Shown here piece after piece: positions 7,704 to 17,832 of a stretch of DNA of 64,000 nucleotides. Source of the DNA: CAVVEQ01 sp963806635. GTDB lineage: Bacteria > Chloroflexota > Anaerolineae > Anaerolineales > Anaerolineaceae. Location: NCBI GenBank assembly GCA_963806635.1, contig CAWDZA010000023.1:124001-188000 (forward strand), in the 5' to 3' direction. The notes under the pieces were generated by a model. The model was not told where the DNA came from and made no database searches. It was given only the letters and a program-made list of their open reading frames with translations. Position 1 is the first letter of the stretch. The number at the start of each line of letters is the position of its first letter. Made by a program: the position numbers and the translations under genes.

Positions 7704-10034
7704 TCAGTCTCTTGCGTAAGCTCCCTGAGCCTCCAACTCGAGGTCGCGGTATTCTTCATTCCCGACATAGACTTCTACAAAAAGGATCTTCCCGCCTTTG
7801 AACTTCCCGGGGGCTTTATATTCCTTACTGACCGCATCAGCACTATCGTACCCAATGCACAAGCCATCACCACAAAGGGTGAACTTGCCCACCTGCGCAC
7901 GCATCGGTCCTTCGGCTACAACTTTATCATTTACATAGAGTTTGGCCTTACCGATTGATTCATGGAACTTGCCCATGCTCTCGCGGACGAACTCCATTCC
8001 CAGCGTATATTTACCGGGCTTGAGTTCGCCGGAGATGAACTGCTGTTCAGGGGGAATACCCAGGAAGTTGTAGACGTAATATAGCTTCTTGTCCTTGATG
8101 AACAGCGAGTGACCACCGAAGCGTGAACCATGGGCGAAAATCACCCCGGAACAGTTAGGGTCGGTGATCTCAACATCCGCCAGAATCTTGTAAGAGCGGC
8201 CGCGCACGTTGGCAGCGACCCCTTCCGGAACTGCAACCGCGCCGGGGTAATAGGTATACCGGTCTCGAGGCGATTCTTCTGATGGCCGCGGCAGGGTGAG
8301 TTGCACCAGGGGTGAGCGGTCGTCGATGGGTAGCACATTATTCTTCTTCGCCTCTTCAAACCAGACATTAACGAGTTCCTTCACTTTCTCAGGGTTTTCA
8401 CTGGCTAAATCTTTTGACTCCGAGCGGTCAACGTCCACGTGATAAAGCTCCCAACGATCATCCTCAAAGTGGCCTTTATCCGTCAGAGGAGCATGTACCG
8501 CGGCTGCTCTCCAGCCATCCTTCCAGATTCCGCGCGTCCCCAACATGGAATAATACTGAACCTTTTTCTGTGTGGGTCCATCCGGTTTTGTCTCAAAGCT
8601 GTAACGCATCGAGACACCCGAAAGCGGGTACTGTTCGACACCCTTATAAACCTTGGGCATCTCCAAGCCGCAAACTTCCAGGATGGTCGGGACAATATCG
8701 GTGGAATGGTGATATTGATTCCGGACCTCTCCGCGTGCCTTGATGCCCTTGGGCCAGGAGATGACCATTGGGTCGCAGGTACCACCCGAATATTCAGAGT
8801 AACGCTTGAACATCTTGAAAGGCGTCGAAAAAGCAACCGCCCATCCGGTTGGAATGTGCTCGTAGGTATCCGGGCTGCCCAGCTTGTCGAGAAGCTTCAG
8901 GTTTTCAGCAAGGTCATCAGGAAAACCATTAAAGAATTTATTCTCGTTGACCGATCCGTTGGGTGTTCCCTCTCCCGAGGCGCCGTTATCGGCTGCATAA
9001 AAGATGAGGGTGTTATCAAGCTGACCGGTCTCTTCCAGGTAGTCGATGATGCGCCCAGCCTGGGCGTCGGTATATTCCGAGAACCCTGCGTAAACTTCTG
9101 CCAACCGGCAGAACAATTTTTTCTCATCAGCGTTGAGTGAATTCCAGGGACGCACCGCGTCCGCAGGGTTGGCCTGGTCGGAAGGCATGGGATTGATCGG
9201 GGTAAGCGTGGTACCTTTGGGTAGAACTCCCTTCTCGATCATACGGGGCAGCACCCACTCGCGGTAAGCTTCATAGCCATCATCGAATTTTCCCTTGTAC
9301 TTGTCGATATATTCCTGCGGGCAATGATGAGGTGCATGATTGGCACCGGGGCACCACCACATGAACCACGGTTTGGAAGGGTTGCTGGCTTTCTGGTTCT
9401 TGAGCATTTCGATAGCCTTGTCAGCCAGGTCTTTGGAGAGGTGATAGCCCTCTTCCGGGGTGTATGGTTGTTCGATGAAGTGATTATCTTCCACCAGGTC
9501 AGGGTACCAGTTGTTAGTCTCGCCACCCAAAAAACCATAGAACCGGTCAAAGCCTTTATTCAGTGGCCAAAGTTTACGGCTCGCGCCTGGCGCAACGTCT
9601 GTCTCAGCAACATCATGGTTTTTGCCCAGCCAGAAGGTACTCCAGCCACCATCTTGAAGGATCTGACCTACAGTAGCTGCTTCATCAGGCAGTCGTCCGG
9701 AGGCGCCTGGGAATCCGTTGGCTCCCTCGGTGATCGCAGCCATACCGCAAAGATGGTGGTTTCGTCCGGTGAGGATTGTGGCACGAGTTGGTGAGCACAG
9801 CGCTGTTGTGTGCCACTGGGAGTACATCAATCCTTTATCTGCCAGTTTCTGCAGGGTGGGCATATTGACCCGGCCACCGAACGGCGACCACATCGCCAAA
9901 CCTGTGTCATCGTAAAGGATGAACAAAATATTTGGCGCGCCTTCCGGAGCCCTGGTTGGAGTAAACGGTCCCCAATCAGGAGTCGATTTGCGGATGTCCA
10001 GGTCAATGACGCCTTTAAATTGTTTTGTAGCCAT
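7704..10034 (-). CDS. Second type I arylsulfatase, cytosolic, Cys-type
   Basis: The 776-residue enzyme carries CSPTR at Cys80 followed by ATILTGRN, the metal pair Asp42-Asp43 (LYDD), GKNH and a downstream ADNGAS metal motif. The Cys is the formylglycine precursor. It is a paralog of the sulfatase at 3.2-5.6 kb with the same length and the same beta-rich C-terminal extension, but clearly diverged, so the two probably act on different esters or positions. There is no signal peptide. Two ATGs lie six bases apart; the second (10034) has the better spacing (9 nt) from AGGAG, the first only 3 nt. It is followed by a hairpin and then the transporter and phosphatase genes. Confidence 0.92.
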   Translation of the reverse strand: MATKQFKGVIDLDIRKSTPDWGPFTPTRAPEGAPNILFILYDDTGLAMWSPFGGRVNMPTLQKLADKGLMYSQWHTTALCSPTRATILTGRNHHLCGMAAITEGANGFPGASGRLPDEAATVGQILQDGGWSTFWLGKNHDVAETDVAPGASRKLWPLNKGFDRFYGFLGGETNNWYPDLVEDNHFIEQPYTPEEGYHLSKDLADKAIEMLKNQKASNPSKPWFMWWCPGANHAPHHCPQEYIDKYKGKFDDGYEAYREWVLPRMIEKGVLPKGTTLTPINPMPSDQANPADAVRPWNSLNADEKKLFCRLAEVYAGFSEYTDAQAGRIIDYLEETGQLDNTLIFYAADNGASGEGTPNGSVNENKFFNGFPDDLAENLKLLDKLGSPDTYEHIPTGWAVAFSTPFKMFKRYSEYSGGTCDPMVISWPKGIKARGEVRNQYHHSTDIVPTILEVCGLEMPKVYKGVEQYPLSGVSMRYSFETKPDGPTQKKVQYYSMLGTRGIWKDGWRAAAVHAPLTDKGHFEDDRWELYHVDVDRSESKDLASENPEKVKELVNVWFEEAKKNNVLPIDDRSPLVQLTLPRPSEESPRDRYTYYPGAVAVPEGVAANVRGRSYKILADVEITDPNCSGVIFAHGSRFGGHSLFIKDKKLYYVYNFLGIPPEQQFISGELKPGKYTLGMEFVRESMGKFHESIGKAKLYVNDKVVAEGPMRAQVGKFTLCGDGLCIGYDSADAVSKEYKAPGKFKGGKILFVEVYVGNEEYRDLELEAQGAYARD

Positions 10035-10090
10035 ATTCATTCTCTCCTTTTTCGTATTAATTCTCTTGAATTGTTTTTAATGAGTAACGT

Positions 10091-10849
10091 TTACTCATAT
10101 TTTGGTTCCCAACCAGGTTCCATTTTTTCCTTTAGAGATTCACGTGGCTTAACCTCACCCTTCACCTCGGCAGGGATACGAGGCAACGGCTCCTCCCAGG
10201 CAAACCACAGGGCTGCCACACGGAAGAGGAATCCAATGGCAAAGGCGATCAGGGTCGAAGGCCAGATGGATAGGCCAAAATACTTTTCACAGATGAGGTA
10301 AGCGATCGAAGTCAGGACAGCCGTCCCCACGAACCACTCCGACCGGCGGAACTGCGGGGCAGTTTTTTCGGCGGTGATATCGATCAGGTACCGCCCGGCG
10401 GTAGGACCAACGATTCCGACAAGTACAGCGCCAATATCCGGCAAGCCCGCGGCCAGGGCAGCGCTCACCCCCATGCAGGCATACCAGGGCAGCGAGAAAG
10501 CGGTCATGAACTGGTAGAAAGTTTCGCGGAATTTCTGCCCACCCTTGAAGGAAATCAGCATTCCCACGAGCGCGGCCAGGATGCACAGGATGAGGTACCA
10601 GGGGTTCGTCAGCGCACCCGGGATTTTGTTCAGCAGAACATCGCGCGAAACACCGCCGCCGATGCCGCCGAAGATCGCCAGGATGATGATGCCCACGATC
10701 GTCCACTGGCGTCCCTTGTAATAATCCGGTCGCTGGGCCAGCAGAGCCCCGTTCAGGGCGTTGGTGGTGGCCGCGATCAGGTCGATGATCACAAAGCTGC
10801 CTACCGAGAGGAAGGAAACGAGATAGGTCCATTCTGATCCAATGTTCAT
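10091..10849 (-). CDS. TRIC/UPF0126-type membrane protein (cation channel or glycine-transporter-like)
   Basis: A 252-residue protein with about seven membrane helices in two related halves, each with a Gly-rich signature: FGGIGGGVSRDVLL in the first half and GIVGPTAGRYLIDIT in the second. This is the two-repeat UPF0126 (YicG/YadS) fold, structurally related to trimeric intracellular cation channels. The C-terminal 40 residues are charged and probably cytosolic. It starts 84 bp downstream of the MFS gene and lies upstream of sulfatase 2, so it may be part of the same transcription unit. The transported ion is unknown. Confidence 0.82.
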   Translation of the reverse strand: MNIGSEWTYLVSFLSVGSFVIIDLIAATTNALNGALLAQRPDYYKGRQWTIVGIIILAIFGGIGGGVSRDVLLNKIPGALTNPWYLILCILAALVGMLISFKGGQKFRETFYQFMTAFSLPWYACMGVSAALAAGLPDIGAVLVGIVGPTAGRYLIDITAEKTAPQFRRSEWFVGTAVLTSIAYLICEKYFGLSIWPSTLIAFAIGFLFRVAALWFAWEEPLPRIPAEVKGEVKPRESLKEKMEPGWEPKYE

Positions 10850-10880
10850 ATTATTTACTCCATAAAGATGAGATTTGGAT

Positions 10881-10913
10881 CAGGCATGGCAGGTTTATGA
10901 CCTGCCATGCCTG
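10881..10913. terminator. Perfect 14-bp intergenic hairpin
   Basis: CAGGCATGGCAGGT and ACCTGCCATGCCTG are exact complements around a 5-nt loop. It lies between the MFS gene and the TRIC gene, both on the minus strand. A T-rich run follows only in the plus direction, so it may be a partial terminator or RNA-stability element for the minus transcript. Confidence 0.5.
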
Positions 10914-10933
10914 TCTTTCCTTTTTTGTTGTTG

Positions 10934-12536
10934 TTAGGATTTGACAGCATTATCCTGCTGGTGATACTCCTCAAGCAGGGTACGCTCCTTCTCCGCCTTC
11001 GGGAAAATGAAGAACACCAGGGCAGCGCCAAGCAGCACGGCGAGGATCCCGGCTATATAGGCACTTTGATCGCCGGCCAGGAAGGAGGATTTTGCCGCAG
11101 CTGTGATCTGGGTGGCGTACTGCGGGTATTCAGCTGCCACGGTCTGAGCGCCAGCGTAGGACATGGTCAGTCCGCTGATGGCGGCGGGGGGAGCTCTCCG
11201 CCCCTGCCGGGGTTGCGGCGATCGCGGCGGACATCGAAGCCGCGTAACCAGCCGCCAGGAGCGCGCCAAAGAGCGCGGTAAAGATTGCGCCGCCCAGGTC
11301 GCGCTGTAGATCGGCCGTACCGGAAGCCATGCCGGCTTTAATGGCCGGAACCGACCCGGTGAGCGAACGTGACGCTGGGGTCCCGGATAGGCCGATCCCA
11401 ACCCCGACGAACATGAATGCGATCACCACCACCCAGAAGGAGGTGCCTTCCCCCCAGAAGAACAGCATGATCAGGAAAGCGATCAGGATAAAAACATAGC
11501 CGCGCAGGAGCGTGGCACGCGAGCCGATCGATTCCACCATCTTTGCCGAGCGCGGCGCAGCCAGGATCATCATCGCTCCCGCAAAAATCGGTGGCAGGGC
11601 AGATTGTATTGTCCCAAAACCTAGTACATCCTGCATGTACTGTTGGCCGACGAACATGGCGCCCATCAGCGAGCCGAAGATGATGATCCCTGCAACCGCC
11701 GCCACCCAGAACGTCGGACGGGCTGCATACTTGAGATCATACAGCGGGAATTTGGCGCGGCGCTGACGGATGATAAAAACCACCGCTGAAATCATAGCAA
11801 CGACCAGCAACTCAATAGCCACAGTCTTGTATTGCGCCATGGTGATGAAGTTGATCGCGAGCACAAATGACCCGACTAGGATCACTGAGAGGATGCCGCC
11901 AAAGTTATCCACCTTCTCGGTGGTCTCATTGACGTGGGCAGGAATATTGCGCAGTGCCAGGAATACTGCCACCGCCGCGAGCGGGATTACAATGAAGAAA
12001 ACCCAGGGCCAGGTTGCAAAATGCAGGATCACGCCAGCTAATAGAGGTCCCGAAACCGAGATGGCGCCACCCAGCGCAGCCCACATGGCGATCGCGCGTG
12101 TCCGGGCTTCCCCCGGTCCCCATAAGGCTGCGATCAAGGCCAGGGTGGTGGGGTAGGCCATCCCCGCCGCGAACCCGCCGAAAAGGCGCCCCACAAACAG
12201 GACCTGGATCGTGGGGGCAAACCCACTGATGAGTGCGGCGGGGATCGCGAGCGCAACACCCAGGATCGCCATCATCTTGCGGCCGTAGCGGTCACCCAGA
12301 GCACCGAGCCAGAGGACGGAGCAGGCTAGTCCGAGGGAATAGGCCACAGCCACCAGATTTAGCTCGATCTGGGAAGCATTGAAATATGCCCCAATTGATG
12401 GCAGGGCAACATTGGCCATCGCCAGCGGGAGGTTTGCCACCGACGCAACAATGACCAGCGTAAACAGGATCTTCATCGCATTGGGAGGGGCGCCGGGTCC
12501 TTCCACAGGTCGGGGTTTTGCTGTAGCAGTAGTCAT
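10934..12536 (-). CDS. MFS transporter (DHA2-like, about 14 TM), frameshifted
   Basis: The first 450 or so codons encode a major facilitator protein with LGDRYGRKMM as the loop 2-3 motif and many hydrophobic helices. At about 11186-11192 a run of six Gs (minus strand CCCCCC) breaks the frame. The next frame resumes immediately with ISGLTMSYAGAQ, a soluble loop, and a last helix (IAGILAVLLGAALVFFIF), ending at 10934. The joined product of about 530 residues fits a 14-helix MFS exporter. The conserved protein on both sides of the homopolymer points to an indel in the sequence rather than an old pseudogene. Its substrate is not evident. It starts divergently from the SulP gene with 216 bp between them. 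Confidence 0.8.
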
Positions 12537-12752
12537 GGGTCATTACTCCTTTCAAGCAAGCCATTAATTATTATATTTATCATTCCATTAGGATTATTTT
12601 AGGATTATTTGTTGGATTATTCATCCGCAGATTGTTGATTTTTTCATCAAAAAGGATATATGCTTTAAATATCATCCGTGCAGGATAGATCATTCACCGG
12701 GCTGATATTTCAACAGGCTGCTCTTTCCTCAGGGTGATAAATCGTCAATAAT

Positions 12753-14550
12753 ATGGTAAGAATTTATTCGGAAGGAATGGGGAAGGTCATGCTTAACGAT
12801 TTCTTTCAAAGGAAGAAGTTCATTCGATATATCCCGAGCATTGGTTGGTTGCGAACCTACCAGCGCGCATGGCTGCGGGATGATCTTGTCTCCGGGTTGG
12901 TGGTCGGGATGATCATGATCCCGGTCGCAATGTCCTACGCCCAGATGGCAGGTGTCCCACCCCAGGCGGGGCTTTATTCGGCGATCGTGGGAATGACTGC
13001 CTACGCCCTGCTGGCAACCAGCCGCCACATGAAGGTCACCACCAGCTCCACCATGTCGATCATGTCGCTGGCGGTTGTCGCACCCCTGGCGGCCGGAGAC
13101 CCTGCTGCCCTGATGGCGCTGACCTCCGCTCTGGCGATCACCGTGGGGGTCATCCTGCTGGTTCTTTCCCTGCTTAAACTGGGCTTCATCTCCGATTTCC
13201 TGGCCAAATCGGTGATGACCGGTTATGTGTTCGGGGTTGCCTGCCTCATCGCGGTGAGCCAGCTTCCCAAGGTATTCGGGGTATCCGGCGGCAGCGGGAG
13301 TTTCTTCCAGCAGATGGGGCAGCTGATATCCCAACTTCCCGAGACCAATATTTACTCCCTGATGCTCGGGGTGGGAACGATCGTCCTCGTCTTTGCCATA
13401 AAACGCTACTTTCCGCTTGTTCCCGGTGGGCTGATCGCGTTGATCCTCGGGATCGTGATCACAACTTATTTCGATCTAAATGCCCTTTATGGTGTTTCCA
13501 TCGTCGGCACAATTCCAACCGGTATGCCCGTCCCGGGTATCCCCAATATTAATCTAAATACGATCCCTTTCCTGATTGGAGGCGCAATGGGGATCGTGTT
13601 CCTGGCAGCCGGGGAAACGCTCGGTACCGCCCGCTCTTTCGCGGCAAAATATCATTACGAAATCGACTCCGATCAGGAACTGTTGGCTATGGGTGCGGCC
13701 AATATTACTTCGGGTCTTTTCCGCGGGATCACCATTGATATGAGCCTTTCCAACACCGCCAGCGGTGAAGATGCGGGTGAGCGCACCCAGCTTTCTTCGC
13801 TGGTGAGCGCAGGCTTGATCCTGCTGGTGGTTCTATTTCTGGCACCGCTGCTTACAAATCTTCCCACGTGCCGTCCTGGGCGCCATTGTCCTGAGCTCCA
13901 TCGTGGGTTTATTCAACGTGGCGGAGATCAAACGCTATTATTCCCAGCGCAAGACGGATTTTTACCTCGCTCTCACCGCCCTTATCGGCGTGATCTCCTC
14001 GGATGTGATGACGGGTTTGATGATCGCTGTTTTGCTCTCGGTGGTGATGCTGCTTTACCGTGCCAGCCGGCCGTATATCGCGACGCTGGGCAGACGGCCT
14101 GGCTCTCCCGGCGAATACGGAGATATCAGCCGCAACAAGGAAGCAGAACTGATCCCGGGGCTGGTGATACTGCGCCTGGATGCGCCTTTGTATTTCTTCA
14201 ATGCGAACGTCGCCCGCACCCAGATTCTTGGTCAGACAAAAGAAAATCCCCCAAAGGCAATCCTGCTGGACCTGGGCGCCAGCGCCGATCTGGATATCGG
14301 TACCTCCGATATGCTGACGGCTCTGATCAGTGATCTGCGCCAGGTGGGAATCGATATGTTTTTTTCCCAGGTACGCAGTTCGGTCCGTGACCGCATGCGT
14401 CTGACCGGGTTGTTAGCCCATATCGGCGATGATCACATTTTTGCAAGCGTCGATTCAGCCGTGAAATCATTTGAGTCGTCGCAAAAACCCAAGCGGAAAA
14501 TGAAGAAAACACCCTCGGACGGTGAAGCTCAGAAGTTGCCCAATGCGTGA
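12753..14550 (+). CDS. SulP-family sulfate permease with STAS domain, frameshifted
   Basis: This inner-membrane protein should import sulfate or a related anion. The N-terminal part shows LVSGLVVGMIMIPVAMSYAQMAGVPPQAGLYS, the SulP helix 1-2 signature split here by the reporting limit only in length, then ten or so helices and AAGETLGTARSFA. Near 13866-13874 the frame breaks and resumes with AVLGAIVLSSIVGLFN, the last helices, and a STAS domain (residues from PGLVILRLDAPLYFFNA through DSAVKSFESS). Joined length is about 600 residues, normal for the family. The start is uncertain: ATGs occur at 12753, 12777 and 12789, the last giving MLNDFF next to GGAAGG. Presence beside sulfatases suggests sulfate uptake or retrieval. 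Confidence 0.85.
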
Positions 14551-14560
14551 AAGAAATATC

Positions 14561-15110
14561 CTACCGATCCATCCGGTATAGGACCAGGTAGGTCAAGGGA
14601 ATCATTTCGACATTTAGAAAACCGGCGCGTTTCGACAGGGAAATCACCTCGTCGGTGTCCAACCGGTGGTCGGGTGGTGGACCGAACTCCTGCTGTTCTT
14701 TAGGCCACTCCAACACAGCCAACCTGCGGCTGGTGACCCGGTGAGCCTCTGCCAGCGCTGCGGAAATATCATCGGTCTCGTGCAGTAGTAAGCCCATGAA
14801 AACCAGGTCGAAGGAGTCCATCCCCAAAGGGCAGCGCTTCGGCCACGCCTTCCTGAAAATCGGCTGCCGGGACAAACTGCCGCGCGACCGGGAGCATTTC
14901 CGGGTTGGCATCCAGCCCGGTCACTGCCAGCCCCTCGCCGGGCGAATTCCTCAGCAACAAGCCCGGACCCGGTGCCAATATCCAGAACAGCTTCGGGATG
15001 ATCGGAATCCTTCCAGGGAAAGGTCGATCACCCGCGGCACTTCCATTCGTCGCCACCCGCTCCGGGTCGCGCAGACGTTCGATCTCGCGGTTGAATCTTC
15101 GTTCGTGCAT
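14561..15110 (-). pseudogene. Class I SAM methyltransferase broken by several frameshifts
   Basis: Pieces of one methyltransferase are spread over three frames. The start reads MHERRFNREIERLRDPER; then, shifted, a VIDLSLEGF segment; then AVLDIGTGSGLVAEEFARR (SAM-binding motif I); then, after a GGGG run, LAVTGLDANPEMLPVAR; then DSFDLVFMGLLLHETDD and the C-terminus ending YLVLYRMDR. At least three single-base shifts are needed to join them. The intact family is about 185 residues, matching the span. The shifts lie partly in homopolymers while the codons between remain conserved, so this may be a live gene with assembly errors. It begins 6 bp after the aldo/keto reductase stop and converges on the SulP gene. 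Confidence 0.65.
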
Positions 15111-15116
15111 GGTGAT

Positions 15117-16085
15117 TCACAGGTTCCGGGAGGCTTCGTCCAGCCTGGCAAGCTCGTCGGCTGAGAGGATGAATTTCATGGTTCCGGCAGCTTCCTGCGC
15201 CTGGTAGACCTTTGTCGCGCCGGGGATGGTCACCACCGTATCCCCCGCAAAATTGATCACCCAGTTCAGCGCCACCTGGCCGATGGTGGCGTTATGGTTC
15301 TCAGCCATCTCGTCCATAATGGCGATCAGCGGACGGGTGCGCTCGATCCCGCGCTTCAGGGATGTTCTCCATATCCAGCTCTTCTGTTCCAGCGCTTCCG
15401 GGTGCTTGTGATACTTCCCGGTCAGGAGCCCCCTTTCCAGCGGGGTGTAGGCAATGATGGTCACACCCAGTTCCTTTGCTGTTTCCAATACCCCGTTCTT
15501 TTCAATATCCCGGTGGAGGAGGCTGAAATACACCTGGTTGACCGCCAGGGGCAGCCCGCGTTTGGCCAGGGCGGCGTGTGCGCGGCGCATTCGTTCCGCG
15601 CTGAAATTGCTCACCCCCACCGAGCGGATCTTGCCCGCTTCCACCAGGTCCGCCATCGCGTTCATCTCCTCTTCCGGAGAGGAAAAACTCATGGGCTGGT
15701 GGATCATAAAATTACTGATACTGTACCCACCCAGGAATCGAAGGCGGTCCTCCACGCTGATGGGGATATTTTTTGCTGTTCTCAGGAAGGGCCGCCATTT
15801 GGTCGTAATGAGCACTTCCTTATCATTCTTTCCGGCGGCCTTTCAAGCCATCGGCAAGGGATCTTTCCGAAACACCGTTGCCGTACATTTCTGCGGTATC
15901 AAACCAATTGATGCCGCCATCCAGGGCGGCCTTCACGATCTCGCTTCTTTTCCTCCTGCGGTATGACCGGAAACACCTTGCCGAGCAGCCCCCCTCCCGC
16001 CGGACATTTCCATCATCCCCAGCCCGATCGGGGTGATCTGCATGGTTGTTTTTCCAAGGCTGCGTAATGGTGTTGCAAGTTTCAT
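15117..16085 (-). CDS. Aldo/keto reductase, frameshifted in the N-terminal third
   Basis: This should be a cytosolic NADPH-dependent oxidoreductase of the AKR superfamily. The C-terminal 232 residues are continuous, with IRSVGVSNF, NQVYFSLLHR, IIAYTPLERGLLTGK and a final VVTIPGATKVYQAQEAAG cofactor loop. The N-terminus begins MKLATPLRSLGKTTMQITP at 16085 and is broken about three times (near 16000 in a C6 run, near 15955 and near 15835), but the expected blocks GLGMMEMSGG, GGINWFDTAEMYG with the catalytic Asp and Tyr, and VLITTKW (catalytic Lys) are all present. Joined length is about 322 residues, typical for the family. It is divergent from the XdhC-like gene. Confidence 0.78.
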
Positions 16086-16171
16086 AATGATTGACCCTTC
16101 TGTTTTTTCAAAGTCGAGGATGGATTATACTCTTGGCTGCATCAACAGTTTTGATGTGTGAAAGGTTGCAA

Positions 16172-17208
16172 ATGATACAGTTATTCAACGATATGCAAAC
16201 GCTGGTGAAGAAGGGGGAGATATTTGCCCTCGCCACCGTGATCGACCGCAGTGGTTCTGCTCCCCGCTCCACCGGCGCGAAAATGCTGGTACGGCAGGAT
16301 GGCGGGATCGCCGGAACGGTTGGCGGCGGTATCCTGGAAGCGAATGTACAGGCGCTGGCAGCGCGGGTGATCCGCGAGCGCCGCGCGCTGGTGGAAGGCT
16401 TCCAGTTCAGCGGCAGGGATGCAGCTTCAATGGACGCGATCTGCGGCGGACAGGTGGAGGTGCTGGTGGAATGGGTTGATCCGGGCGAAAAACAATCCGC
16501 GGAAGTGATCGCAGGATTGCACGACGCCCTGCAGGGGCAGCACAAGGCCTGGTTGGTCACGGCCTTCGATCCGCAGGCGGCAGCCACCACCCACGCCCTG
16601 GTGGATGACAATGGCATCATCGGCCGCTTACCTGGAGAGATTTCGATTGAGAATATCAAAAGCGTGCGCACCCCCCGGCAAATGCCTGCGGGGGAATTCA
16701 CTGTGATCATCGAACCATTGAACATTTCCGGATCCGCGCTGATCTTCGGTGCCGGGCACGTCTCCCGCAGCCTGGCGGAATTCACCAAAGCGGTGGGTTT
16801 TCGCACGGTGATCATCGATGACCGCCCCGAGTTTGCCAGCCGCGATCGCTTCCCCGAGGCGGACAAGATCATTGTGTTGGAAAACTTTGAGAATCTGCTA
16901 CAAAGGTGGAGGTCAATGGGGAAAGTTACGCCGTGATCGTCACCCGCGGGCATCTGAACGACCAGGCCGTCCTCGAGCAGCTGCTGCGCTCTCCGGCTGC
17001 CTATATCGGCATGATCGGCAGCCGGCGGAAATGCGAGCTGATCTTCCAGGACCTGCGCCAAAAAGGGTATTCTGAAGAAGATATCAAGCGGGTGCACGCT
17101 CCCATTGGCATCCCCATCCAGGCAGAGACGCCGGAGGAGATCGGCGTCAGCATCGCGGCGGAGATGATCCGCGAGCGGGCTGTGCTTCTGACCAAACCAC
17201 AGCTATGA
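16172..17208 (+). CDS. XdhC/CoxI-family protein, one frameshift
   Basis: XdhC-type proteins help insert or sulfurate the molybdenum cofactor of xanthine dehydrogenase-family enzymes. The N-terminal XdhC_CoxI domain shows GSAPRSTGAKMLV and GTVGGGILE; the C-terminal Rossmann domain shows ALIFGAGHVSRSLAEF, VIIDDRPEFAS and, after a frameshift near 16902 (one A missing in CAAAGG), VTRGHLNDQ, YIGMIGSRRKCE and PIGIPIQAETPEEIGVSI. The joined protein has about 345 residues, as expected. ATG at 16172 has AAAGG six nt upstream; the longer reading frame from 16091 lacks a site. No molybdoenzyme gene is in this window. Its stop overlaps the next start by 4 bp. Confidence 0.85.
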
Positions 17209-17765
17209 AATTTAAGCTCGATCACTTCGGCATGCTGGCCTCCAGCTACGAGCGCTTCATTACTGTAAGCGTTCCGACCAGATTACTGGAGCTGCTCGAT
17301 CCCCCACCTGATGGCGCCATCCTGGATGCCGGCGGCGGCACAGGCCGTGTGGCGCAATTTTTGGCCGGTAGATCGCACCTGACGGTGATCGCCGACACCT
17401 CGGAAAAAATGCTGCGTGAGGCGCAGAAGAAAAGCGGCGTGCGCTGCGCCCGGTCTCCGGCGGAAGTGCTGCCCTTCCCCGGCGGAACGTTTGACCGGGT
17501 GACCATTGTCGATGCGCTGCACCACGTCGCGGATCAGCGGGCAACGGCAGCCGAGCTCTGGCGGGTGCTCAAACCTGGCGGCCGGATCGTGATCGAGGAG
17601 CCGGACATTCGCACCTTCTCGGTGAAGTTGATCGCCCTGGGCGAAACCCTTCTCCTTATGGGCAGCCATTTTCTATCCCCGGAGCAGATCGCCGCTCTTT
17701 TTCCAGCAGGGCAAACCCGGGTGGAAGCCCAGGAAGCAACCGCGTGGGTTGTGGTTGATAAGTAG
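17205..17765 (+). CDS. Class I SAM-dependent methyltransferase (methyltransferase_11 type)
   Basis: The 186-residue cytosolic protein shows motif I as ILDAGGGTGRVAQFL, an acidic residue at the end of the next strand (VIADTSEKMLREA), motif II as FDRVTIVDALHHV and motif III as LKPGGRIVIEEPD. This is the UbiE/menaquinone-methylase-like arrangement, but the short length and divergent C-terminus leave the substrate open. Its ATG overlaps the XdhC-like stop (ATGA), so the two are translationally coupled. It ends in front of an intrinsic terminator. Confidence 0.88.
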   Translation: MKFKLDHFGMLASSYERFITVSVPTRLLELLDPPPDGAILDAGGGTGRVAQFLAGRSHLTVIADTSEKMLREAQKKSGVRCARSPAEVLPFPGGTFDRVTIVDALHHVADQRATAAELWRVLKPGGRIVIEEPDIRTFSVKLIALGETLLLMGSHFLSPEQIAALFPAGQTRVEAQEATAWVVVDK

Positions 17766-17792
17766 ATTTGGAAAAATAAACTTTGAAAAGTG

Positions 17793-17826
17793 ACCTGGCG
17801 GTAACTACAAATCCGCCAGGTTTTTT
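17793..17826 (+). terminator. Intrinsic terminator after the methyltransferase
   Basis: ACCTGGCGG and CCGCCAGGT form a 9-bp stem with an 11-nt loop, followed by a run of Ts. It sits between the plus-strand methyltransferase stop and the convergent RIO kinase stop. Confidence 0.8.
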
Positions 17827-17832
17827 CATCGC

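Noticed and set aside
10934..11401. Programmed ribosomal frameshift in the MFS gene
   Set aside because: A C6/G6 run is present, but many other genes here have similar single-base breaks without any slippery heptamer or downstream structure, so an assembly indel is the simpler explanation.
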